A stretch of DNA of 64,000 nt from the NCBI RefSeq assembly GCF_900188165.1, contig NZ_FZOS01000007.1, positions 1-64,000 on the forward strand, given 5' to 3'. Each line of letters opens with the position of its first letter. Within the stretch, counting starts at the first letter, position 1. This DNA comes from Edaphosphingomonas laterariae (GTDB taxonomy: Bacteria; Pseudomonadota; Alphaproteobacteria; Sphingomonadales; Sphingomonadaceae). The notes below the pieces were generated by a model that was given only the letters and a program-made list of their open reading frames with translations, made no database searches and was not told the DNA's origin. This document shows positions 36,654 through 45,407 of this stretch, piece after piece. A program made the position numbers and the translations under genes.

Positions 36654-37301
36654 GTGGAAACGATCATTATCCTGGCGTTGGTGTTCGTCTTCGTCGCGAT
36701 GAGGCTCTATAGTGTCCTCGGGCGCCGCACGGGGCATGAGCAGCCGATCGCCAAGCCGGTCGAAGCCCAGCCCAAGCCGGCCCCGATGGCGCGTTCCAGC
36801 GCCGATATCCCCTCCCAGCCGGTGGCCGCCGAACCGGCGATCGATGCGCGCGCCAATGAAGGCATCCGCGCGATCGTCGCCGCCGACCCCAATTTCGACG
36901 TGAGCGCGTTCCTGAATGGCGCGCAGGCGGCCTATCGCATGGTGCTGGAAGCCTTCTGGCGCGGCGACCGCGACGAGCTGGCGCGACTGGTGGACGATAA
37001 TGTGCGCGAGGATTTCGTGGAGGCGATCCGCCTGCGCGAGGAAGCGGGCGAGGTGCTGGACAACCGCCTGATCTCGGTCGAGCGCGCGGTGATCAAGCGT
37101 GCCCGCCTCGACGGCCAGATGGCGAGCGTGACGGTGCGCTTCGATGCCGACATCGCGGCGGTGACGCGCGACAAGGAAGGCAATGTCGTCGCCGGTTCGC
37201 TGAGCGACGCCGTGCCCACGCATGACGTGTGGACGTTCAGCCGCCATGTCCGCGCCGACGATCCCAACTGGATCCTGATCGAAACCGACGAGGCGGCGTG
37301 A
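36654..37301 (+). CDS. Tim44-like domain protein
   Basis: The 215-residue protein starts at a GTG with GGAGG upstream. It has one N-terminal membrane anchor (about 1-17), a proline/alanine linker and a Tim44/TimA domain (about 70-213: FLNGAQAAYRMVLEAFWRGD, VWTFSRHV...DPNWILIETDE). The domain is related to mitochondrial Tim44; in alphaproteobacteria such proteins are inner-membrane associated. GTGA at its end couples it to mltA. Confidence 0.85.
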   Translation: METIIILALVFVFVAMRLYSVLGRRTGHEQPIAKPVEAQPKPAPMARSSADIPSQPVAAEPAIDARANEGIRAIVAADPNFDVSAFLNGAQAAYRMVLEAFWRGDRDELARLVDDNVREDFVEAIRLREEAGEVLDNRLISVERAVIKRARLDGQMASVTVRFDADIAAVTRDKEGNVVAGSLSDAVPTHDVWTFSRHVRADDPNWILIETDEAA

Positions 37302-38614
37302 CTCGTCTCGCTTTAGGGGGCGCGCTGGCCGCGGCGCTGGCGCTGACCGCTTGCGTCACGCCCGAAACCCCGCAGTCCCGTCCCACCGCCACCCGGCCGC
37401 CGGTGCCCACCGGTGCCGCGCCGTCGAGCCCGCCGCTGGGCCCCGTGCGCACCGCGCGCAGCAGCCTGCCGCCGGCGCCCGCGCCGCTCGCCACCGCACC
37501 CGCCGGCACGACCGCCGCGCAGCAGGGGCTGCGGCCCGGCCCCGCCGTCGAGACGCTGGGCATCACCGATGCCGAGGCGCGATCGGCGCTGGCCGCATTC
37601 CGCATTTCCTGCCGTTCGCTGGTTCGCCGGACCGACAATAGCGGGCTGACGCGCGGCAGCGACTGGCAGCCGGCCTGCGACGCCGCTGGCGCGGTGGCGG
37701 ATCGCGATGCGCTCGCTTTCTTCGCCAGCCGGTTCGAGACGGCGATCGTGGGCGAGGGCAAGGCCTTCGCCACCGGCTATTACGAGCCCGAGATCAAGGG
37801 TTCGCGGACCCGCCGTGCTGGCTATGAGGTGCCGATCTATGGCCGCCCCGGCGATCTGGTCGAGGTGGATCTGGGCCAGTTCGCCGACGATCTGAAGGGC
37901 CGGCGCATTCGCGGCCAGGCCAAGGACGGCAAGCTGATCCGCTATCCCGATCGCGCCGCGATCGTCAGCGGGGCGATTGACGGCAAGGCGCCGGTGATCG
38001 CCTGGGCGGCCGATCCGGTGGAGTTCTTCTTCCTGCAGGTGCAGGGTTCGGGGCTGCTGGAACTGCCCGACGGCAAGATCATGCGTGTCGGCTATGACAC
38101 GCAGAACGGCCGCGATTATACCGGCATCGGCGCCTACATGCGCGATCGCGGGCTGCTGCAGCCGGGCCAGTCGTCGATGCAGGGCATCATGGCGACGCTG
38201 CGCGCCATGCCCGATGGCGGCGCCGGCGTGATGAACGAGAATAAGAGCTTCGTGTTCTTCCGCGAACTTTCCGGCCCCGGCCCGCTCGGCGCGCTTGGCC
38301 TGCCCGTCACCGGGCGGACGACGGTGGCGGCCGATCCCGCCTTCGTGCCCCTGGGCGCACCCGTTTTCCTGTCGCTTGATCGCACCGAGGCGACGGGGCT
38401 GTGGATCGCGCAGGATACCGGCGGCGCGATCAAGGGCGCCAACCGCTTTGATACCTATTGGGGCGCGGGCGATGATGCGCGGCGCGTGGCGGGTGGCATG
38501 TCCGGCCGGGGCAATGCCTGGCTGCTGCTGCCCAAGGGAAGCGTGACGCGACTGGCGGCGGCGAAGGCCACGCCCGGCGAGAGCGGCAGTGGCGGGAAGA
38601 CGCCTCGACGCTGA
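37298..38614 (+). CDS. mltA: Membrane-bound lytic murein transglycosylase A
   Basis: The 438-residue lipoprotein (LTAC, Cys near residue 17) begins at GTG 37298, overlapping the Tim44-like stop. A low-complexity proline/alanine linker precedes the MltA domain (TGYYEPEIKGS, VQGSG, ESNKSFVFFRE-like) and the C-terminal 3D domain with its Asp residues (AADPAFVPLGAPVF, AQDTGGAIKG, ANRFDTYWG). It cleaves glycan strands to 1,6-anhydromuropeptides at the outer membrane. The end overlaps the Smr gene by 26 bases. Confidence 0.93.
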   Translation: MTRLALGGALAAALALTACVTPETPQSRPTATRPPVPTGAAPSSPPLGPVRTARSSLPPAPAPLATAPAGTTAAQQGLRPGPAVETLGITDAEARSALAAFRISCRSLVRRTDNSGLTRGSDWQPACDAAGAVADRDALAFFASRFETAIVGEGKAFATGYYEPEIKGSRTRRAGYEVPIYGRPGDLVEVDLGQFADDLKGRRIRGQAKDGKLIRYPDRAAIVSGAIDGKAPVIAWAADPVEFFFLQVQGSGLLELPDGKIMRVGYDTQNGRDYTGIGAYMRDRGLLQPGQSSMQGIMATLRAMPDGGAGVMNENKSFVFFRELSGPGPLGALGLPVTGRTTVAADPAFVPLGAPVFLSLDRTEATGLWIAQDTGGAIKGANRFDTYWGAGDDARRVAGGMSGRGNAWLLLPKGSVTRLAAAKATPGESGSGGKTPRR

Positions 38615-39140
38615 GGAGCGCGCGCTCTGGCGCAAGGTGACGGCAACCGTTCGCCCGCTCGATCTGCGGCGCAAGGATGCCGTTGACCCCGCCGGAGAGC
38701 GTGACGCCAAGCCGACGCCTGCGCCGGTGTCGCCCCGCGCCAAGGCGCGGGCGTTGCCGCCTCCGCCTGCCGCGCGCGACAAGCCGGTTATTCCCGCCGC
38801 CAACCCCGACACGCTGGATGGCGGCTGGGATCGACGCCTGCGACGCGGGATCGTGGCGCCCGACCGCACGATCGACCTGCATGGCCATACGCTCGCTTCC
38901 GCCCATGCGGCGCTCGATGCCGCGCTGGCGAGCGCGGTGGCGGCGGATGCGCGCGTGCTGCTGGTCGTCACCGGGCGGGCGCCACGCCCGGGGGCGCCGG
39001 GGCGCGGGCTGATCCGCGCGGCGATCGGCGACTGGCTGGGCGCGTCGGGCTGGGCATCGCGGATCGCGGCGGTGCGCAATGCCCATCCGCGCCATGGCGG
39101 CGCGGGCGCGCTGTATGTGGTGCTTCGCCGCCGCCGATAA
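38589..39140 (+). CDS. Smr domain-containing protein
   Basis: The 183-residue protein starts at a GTG inside the mltA 3' end. An N-terminal basic region with AEERALWRKVTATV is followed by a small Smr domain (about 95-183): TIDLHGHTLASAHAAL (the conserved DLHG) and VVTGRAP ... GRGLIRAAIGDWL. Smr domains nick or bind nucleic acid; in proteobacteria these stand-alone YdaL-type proteins have uncertain roles. Confidence 0.88.
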   Translation: MAGRRLDAEERALWRKVTATVRPLDLRRKDAVDPAGERDAKPTPAPVSPRAKARALPPPPAARDKPVIPAANPDTLDGGWDRRLRRGIVAPDRTIDLHGHTLASAHAALDAALASAVAADARVLLVVTGRAPRPGAPGRGLIRAAIGDWLGASGWASRIAAVRNAHPRHGGAGALYVVLRRRR

Positions 39141-39271
39141 CCTATTGGTTCGTCACGCCTAGTTGCAATTTCGTCGCAATGGCGACCTTTCATTAACCGA
39201 AAGCTGGCAGGGTATCCCCGTGCCCGATGGAGCGGGTGCGCTCCAACGGGGGAAGGGCGGGCATCGGCATA

Positions 39272-40963
39272 ATGGAGGGACTGTCTCTCAAAAGCCGTGC
39301 GATCGCCTTCGCCCTTTGCGCCGGTGCGGTGGTGTTCATCCTCGCGCTTTTCGCGGGGACAAGCTCGGTCAGTGGCAAGAATGTGCTTGGCGCGCTGGTT
39401 GCGGCGATGATCTGCGGCGTGATGAGCTGGGCATCGGCCGAGCGCGCGATCGCCGGCGTCGCCGAAGCGGTGGACCGGCTGGCCCTGCGCCTGCGCGCGG
39501 CGGCAGATGGCGACCTGATGTCACCCGCGCCCGAAAAGGTGCGCGAAACGCTGCCCGAGCTTGCCGACGCAATGGACGGGCTGTTCGCGCAGGTGCGCGC
39601 CAATTTCGATAGCGTGCACACGCTGGCGATGTTCGATCCCGTCACGCAGCTGCCCAATCGCATCAATTTCCGCCGCAGCGCCGAACGGCTGCTGGCGCGG
39701 CGCGAGGCCGACGAGATGGCGGCCCTGCTGTTCGTCGATCTCGATCGCTTCAAGTTCGTCAACGACAGCATGGGCCATGCCTGCGGCGATGAAGTGCTGG
39801 CGATGGTCGCCAACCGGCTGCGGCTGGTGGCGGCGCGGGCCGAAGTGGATGTGCCGGCGACAAGGCCCGATACCACCCCGGTGATCGGCCGGCTGGCAGG
39901 CGACGAGTTTACCCTATTGTTCCCGGTGGTGCGCGATGGCGCCCATGCCGAACGGCTGGCCTGGCGCGCGCTCCATGCCTTGTCGGAACCCTTTGTCGTC
40001 GCCGGGCAGAATATCGATGTCGGCGCGTCGATCGGCCTTGCGATCGCGCCGGACAATGGCGTCGATCTGATCGGGCTGATGCGCGCGGCGGACATCGCCA
40101 TGTATCATGCCAAGGCGCAGGGGCGCCGGCAGGTGCGCCGGTTCGATGCCCAGCTGGACGCCGCCGCCGAACAGCGGTTGCAACTGGAGCGCGAGCTGCG
40201 CCGGGCGATCGAGCGTGGCGAGTTCGAGCTGGCCTTCCAGCCGCAGGTGCGCTTGCCGGGGCAGGAGGTGGTGGCGGTGGAGGCGCTGTTGCGCTGGCGT
40301 CATCCCGAGCGCGGGCTGCTGCTGCCCAACGCGTTCATCCATGCGGCCGAGGAATGCGGCCTGATCCGCGAGATCGGCGATTGGGTGCTGCAGCGCGCGC
40401 TGCGCACGCTGGCGGCCTGGCACGCGGCGGGGCTGGACCAGCGGATCGCGATCAATGTCAGCCCCCGCCAGCTTGCCCAGCCGGGCTTCTTCGCGCGGTT
40501 GCGCACGCTGATCGTCGAGACGGGCGCGCCGATCGGGCGGGTCGAGATCGAGATTACCGAGACGCTGGCGATGCAGGGTAGCGATGCCGTGCTGGAAGGG
40601 CTGCGCGAACTGCGCTGCGAAGGCATCAGCGTTGCGATCGACGATTTCGGCACCGGCTATTCCAACCTGGCCCGGCTGCGCAAATTGCCGGTCGATCGCG
40701 TCAAGCTGGACCGCAGCCTGATTCAGGACGTCACCCATTCGGCCGAGGCGCGCACGCTGATCCATTCGGTGATCGCGCTGATCAACGGCCTTGGGTTCGA
40801 GGCGGTGGCCGAAGGCGTGGAAGAAGCGGCGCAGAAGGACGTGCTGCGCGCCATCGGCTGCGGCGCGGTGCAGGGCTATGCGATCGCCCGCCCGATGGAC
40901 GAGCCCGCCTTGTTGGCCTGGCTGGCCGCCTTCGACCCGGACGGGGCGCGGGCGACGGCCTGA
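39272..40963 (+). CDS. Bifunctional diguanylate cyclase/phosphodiesterase (GGDEF-EAL)
   Basis: The 563-residue protein has two membrane helices (about 8-50), a short HAMP-like linker, a GGDEF domain (about 110-280) with active-site variant AGDEF, and an EAL domain (about 295-550) with EALLRW, NVSPRQL, EITET, DDFGTGYSNL, VKLDRS and EGVEE, so the phosphodiesterase residues are complete. I see no RxxD inhibitory site at the usual place. It can make or break cyclic di-GMP; the EAL half looks the safer bet. ATG 39272 is preferred since the 15 codons from ATG 39227 include AGG and ATA, rare here. Confidence 0.9.
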   Translation: MEGLSLKSRAIAFALCAGAVVFILALFAGTSSVSGKNVLGALVAAMICGVMSWASAERAIAGVAEAVDRLALRLRAAADGDLMSPAPEKVRETLPELADAMDGLFAQVRANFDSVHTLAMFDPVTQLPNRINFRRSAERLLARREADEMAALLFVDLDRFKFVNDSMGHACGDEVLAMVANRLRLVAARAEVDVPATRPDTTPVIGRLAGDEFTLLFPVVRDGAHAERLAWRALHALSEPFVVAGQNIDVGASIGLAIAPDNGVDLIGLMRAADIAMYHAKAQGRRQVRRFDAQLDAAAEQRLQLERELRRAIERGEFELAFQPQVRLPGQEVVAVEALLRWRHPERGLLLPNAFIHAAEECGLIREIGDWVLQRALRTLAAWHAAGLDQRIAINVSPRQLAQPGFFARLRTLIVETGAPIGRVEIEITETLAMQGSDAVLEGLRELRCEGISVAIDDFGTGYSNLARLRKLPVDRVKLDRSLIQDVTHSAEARTLIHSVIALINGLGFEAVAEGVEEAAQKDVLRAIGCGAVQGYAIARPMDEPALLAWLAAFDPDGARATA

Positions 40964-40964
40964 T

Positions 40965-42101
40965 TCAGCCCTGCTGCCCGCCGCCGAGCGCGTGGGCGAT
41001 GATATCGGCGTAAATGTCCGTCAGCGCGTGAAGATCGGGGATGGCCACGGCCTCGTCCAGCTTGTGCATGGTTGCATTGCACAGGCCGAATTCCACCACC
41101 GGGCAGATTTTCGACAGGAAGCGCGCGTCCGACGTGCCACCGCTGGTCGACAATTCGGCGTCGAGCCCGGTCGTGCGGCGGATGGCATCGGTGACGAGCG
41201 TCGACAGCGTGCCGGGTTCGGTGAGGAAGGCCTCCCCCGAAATCTTGGCTTCCACCGTGCCGCGTGGGGCGTGGCGGGTGACGACTTCGCGGACGCGATC
41301 GATCAGATCCTGCCCGCGCTGTTCGTCGTTGAAGCGGATGTTGAGCCGCGCGCGGGCGGCGGCGGGGATCACGTTGGTCGCGGGGTTGCCGACGGCGATG
41401 TCGGTCACTTCCAGATTGGACGGCTGGAACCAGCGATTGCCGGTGTCGAGCGTCCACCCCTTCACCTCGTCGAGGATGCGGACCAGCCGGCTGACCGGAT
41501 TGTCGGCGAGATGCGGGTAGGCGACATGGCCCTGCGTGCCGGGCACCTCGATCCACATGTTGACCGATCCGCGCCGGCCGATCTTGATCGTGTCCCCCAG
41601 CCGCGCGGCGGACGTGGGTTCGCCGACGAGGCACATGTCCGGCCGGATGCCGCGCGCGTCCATCCAGTCGATCAGCGCGACGGTGCCGTGGGATGCGGGG
41701 CCTTCCTCGTCGCCGGTGATGATCAGGCTGAGCGTGCCCTGATGGTTGCTGACGCGGGCGGCGGCGGCGATGAAGGCGGCGACCGCGCCCTTCATGTCGA
41801 CCGCGCCGCGCCCGTGCAGCAGATCGCCGCGCACGATGGGTTCGAAAGGATCGGTCGCCCAGCCTTCGCCGGCGGGCACGACGTCGCTGTGGCCGGCAAA
41901 GGCGAAGTGCGGGCCGCCTTCGCCCCGGCTGGCGAACAGGTTGCGCACCGGGCCATCGGGCGGCCCACCTTCCCAGAAGCTGTGGACGGTGAAGCCGAGT
42001 TCCTCCAGCGCTTCCGCGATCACGTCGAGCGCGCCGGCATCGGCGGGCGTGACGCTGGGGCAGGCGATAAGGCGGCTGGTCAGGGCTACGGGGTCGATCA
42101 T
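40965..42101 (-). CDS. dapE: Succinyl-diaminopimelate desuccinylase
   Basis: The 378-residue di-zinc M20 peptidase-family enzyme releases succinate from N-succinyl-LL-diaminopimelate in lysine and peptidoglycan synthesis. Metal and catalytic segments are AGHSDVVPAG, GRGAVDMKG and TGDEEGPA, with the dimerisation domain around 180-290 and a late His in VVEFGLCNATMHKLDE. Its stop is 2 bases from the convergent GGDEF-EAL stop. Confidence 0.95.
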   Translation of the reverse strand: MIDPVALTSRLIACPSVTPADAGALDVIAEALEELGFTVHSFWEGGPPDGPVRNLFASRGEGGPHFAFAGHSDVVPAGEGWATDPFEPIVRGDLLHGRGAVDMKGAVAAFIAAAARVSNHQGTLSLIITGDEEGPASHGTVALIDWMDARGIRPDMCLVGEPTSAARLGDTIKIGRRGSVNMWIEVPGTQGHVAYPHLADNPVSRLVRILDEVKGWTLDTGNRWFQPSNLEVTDIAVGNPATNVIPAAARARLNIRFNDEQRGQDLIDRVREVVTRHAPRGTVEAKISGEAFLTEPGTLSTLVTDAIRRTTGLDAELSTSGGTSDARFLSKICPVVEFGLCNATMHKLDEAVAIPDLHALTDIYADIIAHALGGGQQG

Positions 42102-42147
42102 GTCCGTCCGCCTAGCGGGAAGCCCGCGCTTTGCCTATCCTGTTCCC

Positions 42148-42597
42148 ATGCCCAAGATCGATCTGGACGCCACGCCGGCCACCAACGCGACCGGCTATCC
42201 GCCACCTTATGACGCGGCGGTGGCGAAGCGATGGTATCGCAGGCTGGGCCCCGATGCCGGCATCGAGGATTTCGGCATCAGCCATGTCGTGCTGGAACCG
42301 GGTGGCTGGTCGAGCCAGCGCCACTGGCATGAGGGCGAGGACGAGTTCGTCGTCATCCTGTCCGGCGAAGCGATGCTGGTGGAGGAGGATGCGCGCACGC
42401 CGATGCGCGCGGGCGATTGCGCGGCTTTCCCCAAGGGGCAGGCGAACGGCCATCATCTGGTGAACGAGGGCGCGGCGCCTTGCGTCTTCGTGGCGATCGG
42501 GCGCAAGGCGGCCAGCGCCTGCCATTATCCCGACATCGACCTGCATATCGACGGCCGGACGCTGAACTATTGCCGGAAGGACGGAAGCCGCCTGTGA
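42148..42597 (+). CDS. Cupin domain protein
   Basis: This 149-residue single-domain cupin has the metal motif HWHEGEDEFVVILSGE (His-x-His, Glu) and a second motif GDCAAFPKG...NGHH. The C-terminus (HYPDIDLHIDGRTLNY) is typical of a group of small cupins of unknown substrate, sometimes linked to transcriptional control. Its stop overlaps the GTG of the chloride channel gene by 4 bases. Confidence 0.85.
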   Translation: MPKIDLDATPATNATGYPPPYDAAVAKRWYRRLGPDAGIEDFGISHVVLEPGGWSSQRHWHEGEDEFVVILSGEAMLVEEDARTPMRAGDCAAFPKGQANGHHLVNEGAAPCVFVAIGRKAASACHYPDIDLHIDGRTLNYCRKDGSRL

Positions 42598-43913
42598 CTG
42601 TGCATCCATTGGTCGATCGGCTGCGGCGGCGTTTTCGTATCTGGCAATGGCATCAGCGCCGGGCGGGCCAGTGGCAGGTGATGCGGCGGCGCATCGCCAC
42701 CGGCGTGGCGGCGGTGCTGCTGGGGCTGGTGGCGCTGGGCTTCGCGGCGATGGGCGATCATGCGCAGCGGCGATTTTCCGCGCTGGTGGCACAATGGCCC
42801 TATGCGCCCTTGCTGCTGACCCCGCTGGTCTTCGCGGCCGTCGCCTGGGCCACGCGCCGCTGGGCGATCGAGGCGAGCGGATCGGGCATCCCGCAGGTGA
42901 TCGCCGCGTCGCGCGCGCCCGAGCGCGAGGCCACGGGGCCGCTGGTTTCGCTGCGCACCGCATTGGTGAAGCTGGTGATGACGGTGGCGGTGCTCGGCGC
43001 GGGCGGATCGGTGGGGCGCGAAGGGCCGACCGTGCAGGTGAGCGCCGCGATCATGGCGGCTTTCCACCGGCTGCTGCGCGTGCCGGTAACGGCGGGCGTG
43101 ATGATCGCGGGCGGCGCGGCGGGTGTTGCGGCGGCGTTCAATACGCCGCTGGCCGGGGTCGCCTTCGCGATCGAGGAACTGGCTGCCGCCTATGAGCAGC
43201 GCGTGGCGGTGATGGTGATGGCGGCGGTGATGATCTCCGGCCTCGTCAGCCTCGGCATCGCAGGCGACTATATCTATTTCGGGGCGATGCGGCAGACGCT
43301 GGACGTCGGCTCCACCCTGCTGATCACGCCGATCGCCGGTATCGTCGGGGGGCTGGGCGGTGGCCTGTTCGCGCGGACGATGCTGCGCTGGCAGGCGGCC
43401 GAACATCCCCGCATCGCGCGCATCAAGGCGCGGCCGGTGCTGCTGGCCGGCGGCTGCGGACTGGTGGTTGCGGCGGTCGGCGTGCTGACCGGATCGACCT
43501 GGGGAACGGGCTATGAGGCGACCCGCAGCCTGGTCGAAGGGCAGGGTGACGCTTTGTGGTTCGGCCCCGCCAAATTCCTGGCGACGCTGGCGACGAGCAT
43601 GAGCGGAACGCCCGGCGGCATCTTCGCGCCGTCGCTGGCGGTGGGGGCGGGCGTCGGCAACCTGCTGACCCCGCTTTTCCCGCATGATCCGGCCGGCGCG
43701 GTGGTGGTGCTGGCCATGTGCGCTTATTTCGTCGGCGTCGTCCGCGCGCCGCTGACCGCCGTCATCATCATCAGCGAGACCACGGCGAGCCGGGGGCTGA
43801 TCCTGCCGCTGTTCGCCGCCGCGCTGATCGCCGATCGGGTGAGCGCGCTGGTATGCCGCGAACGGCTATATCACGGGCTTGCCCGGCCGTTCATGAACCG
43901 TGGCGGGGGCTGA
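42594..43913 (+). CDS. ClC-family chloride channel / H+-Cl- exchanger
   Basis: The 439-residue membrane protein has the ClC selectivity motifs GSGIPQ, GREGP (with the gating Glu) and GGIFAPS, and about 17-18 helices. The proton Glu of exchangers is not evident from inspection. No cytoplasmic CBS domains follow. It starts at GTG 42594 or GTG 42600 and is coupled to the cupin gene. Confidence 0.92.
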   Translation: MTVHPLVDRLRRRFRIWQWHQRRAGQWQVMRRRIATGVAAVLLGLVALGFAAMGDHAQRRFSALVAQWPYAPLLLTPLVFAAVAWATRRWAIEASGSGIPQVIAASRAPEREATGPLVSLRTALVKLVMTVAVLGAGGSVGREGPTVQVSAAIMAAFHRLLRVPVTAGVMIAGGAAGVAAAFNTPLAGVAFAIEELAAAYEQRVAVMVMAAVMISGLVSLGIAGDYIYFGAMRQTLDVGSTLLITPIAGIVGGLGGGLFARTMLRWQAAEHPRIARIKARPVLLAGGCGLVVAAVGVLTGSTWGTGYEATRSLVEGQGDALWFGPAKFLATLATSMSGTPGGIFAPSLAVGAGVGNLLTPLFPHDPAGAVVVLAMCAYFVGVVRAPLTAVIIISETTASRGLILPLFAAALIADRVSALVCRERLYHGLARPFMNRGGG

Positions 43914-43934
43914 TCCGCGGCGCGTTTGGTAACG

Positions 43935-43964
43935 GAGCGACGCCTGGCTTGGCCAGCGTCGCTC
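43935..43964. terminator. Bidirectional stem-loop after the ClC gene
   Basis: GAGCGACG pairs with CGTCGCTC and, inside one bulged C, CTGGC pairs with GCCAG around TTG. It lies between the ClC stop and the convergent GST stop. Confidence 0.7.
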
Positions 43965-43974
43965 GGTTTGCGGG

Positions 43975-44643
43975 TCAGGCGATCGGCGGGGCCTCAAACT
44001 TTTCGATCACCCAGCTTTCGGCATAGGCGCCTTCAAGCCACGCCTTCACGTCGGGATGGCCCATCACCGCTTCCATATAGGGGTGGGCGAAGCGCGGCAC
44101 CGGGATCGAATAGGTGATGAAACGGGTGATGACGGGCGCGAACATGATGTCCGCCGCGCCATATTCGCCGAACAGATAGGGGCCGGTGCCGCCGAAGCGT
44201 GCCCGCGCCTCGGCCCAGAGCGAGACGATGCGCATCACATCCTGCGTCGTGCCGTCGCTGAGCGGCTGGGGCGGATAGCGGCGGCGCACATTCATCGAAT
44301 GCTCGCGCCGCAGATTGGCGAAGCTGGAATGCATTTCCGCCGCCATCGACCGCGCCATCGCGCGCGCGGCATTGTCCTCCGGCCAGAATTTCTCGCGGCC
44401 TACCTGATCGGCGAGATATTCGATGATGGCGAGGCTGTCCCACACGACGATATCGCCGTCCCACAGGATCGGCACCTTGCCGGAGGAGGGAGCGAACTCG
44501 TCGCCTTCGCGGCGCTTGTTCCAATCCTCGTCATAGAGGGGAACCACCATTTCCTCGAAATCCAGGCCGGATTGCCGGACCGCAAGCCAGCCGCGCATGG
44601 ACCAGGAGGAATAGGCCTTGTTGCCGATGAAGAGCTTGAGCAT
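43975..44643 (-). CDS. Glutathione S-transferase
   Basis: A 222-residue GST starting MLKLFIGNKAYSSWSMRGW: the AYSSWSMR segment with the likely catalytic serine, GKVPILWDG (cis-proline) and WDSLAIIEYL are N-terminal domain motifs, followed by a helical domain. It resembles the small YfcF/Zeta-like bacterial GSTs. The start could be 4 codons further up (MPQA). It lies downstream of engB on the same strand, across a hairpin. Confidence 0.87.
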   Translation of the reverse strand: MLKLFIGNKAYSSWSMRGWLAVRQSGLDFEEMVVPLYDEDWNKRREGDEFAPSSGKVPILWDGDIVVWDSLAIIEYLADQVGREKFWPEDNAARAMARSMAAEMHSSFANLRREHSMNVRRRYPPQPLSDGTTQDVMRIVSLWAEARARFGGTGPYLFGEYGAADIMFAPVITRFITYSIPVPRFAHPYMEAVMGHPDVKAWLEGAYAESWVIEKFEAPPIA

Positions 44644-44700
44644 GGCTTGCGGCATAGAGCGCCGAAGCCGCACACTCAACCGTCACCCTAAACTTGTTCG

Positions 44701-44741
44701 GGTTTTGCCGGCCTGCGGCTTCGCGGCCGGGATCGAAAACC
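44701..44741 (-). terminator. Stem-loop after engB
   Basis: GGTTTT/AAAACC outer arms enclose CCGGCC/GGCCGG with small asymmetric loops, directly after the engB stop codon. The adjacent bases 44683-44700 resemble one arm of a dispersed palindrome family (CCCTAAACTTGTTCGGG). Confidence 0.5.
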
Positions 44742-44744
44742 GCT

Positions 44745-45407
44745 CTAGAGGACCGATTCCAGCACTGCGGCGCGCAGTTCGGCCATGCCGAAGCCGGTTT
44801 CGCTGGACGTGGCGAGGATTTCCGGGTGCGCGGCGACATGCTTGCGGGCTTCGGCCACGGTGCGTTCGGTGACGGCCACCAGCTCGCTCGCCTTGATCTT
44901 GTCGATCTTGGTGAGGACGAGGCGATAGGAAACCGCGGCCTCGTCAAGCATCTTCATCACGTCGCGATCGACGTCCTTGATGCCGTGGCGGCTGTCGATC
45001 AGCACCAGCGCGCGCTTCAGCACGGCGCGGCCGCGCAGATAATCGTTCACCAGGAAGCGCCACTTCTTCACCATGTCCTTCGGCGCCTTGGCGAAGCCGT
45101 AGCCGGGCATGTCGACGAGGCGGAGCCGCAGCGGCTCGCCCACGTCGAAGAAGTTCAGTTCCTGCGTGCGGCCCGGCGTGTTCGACGTGCGGGCCAGCCC
45201 GTTGCGGTTGGCGAGCGCGTTGAGCAGCGACGACTTGCCGACATTGGAACGGCCGGCGAACGCCACTTCCGGCACGACCGGATCGGGCAGGAAGTGGAGC
45301 GCGGGCGCCGACTTGAGGAAGGCGACCGGCCCCGCGAAGAGCCGGCGCGCATCCTCGATCAGTTCCGCCGACAGCGCATCGGGGGCGGGGGTGGGGGCGT
45401 CGGTCAC
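44745..45407 (-). CDS. engB: Ribosome biogenesis GTPase YihA/EngB (YsxC)
   Basis: The 220-residue small GTPase starts at GTG 45407. It has [30 protein letters not shown] and LTKIDK. It is required for 50S assembly and is essential in many bacteria. Its start overlaps the yidC stop (GTGA). Confidence 0.95.
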   Translation of the reverse strand: MTDAPTPAPDALSAELIEDARRLFAGPVAFLKSAPALHFLPDPVVPEVAFAGRSNVGKSSLLNALANRNGLARTSNTPGRTQELNFFDVGEPLRLRLVDMPGYGFAKAPKDMVKKWRFLVNDYLRGRAVLKRALVLIDSRHGIKDVDRDVMKMLDEAAVSYRLVLTKIDKIKASELVAVTERTVAEARKHVAAHPEILATSSETGFGMAELRAAVLESVL

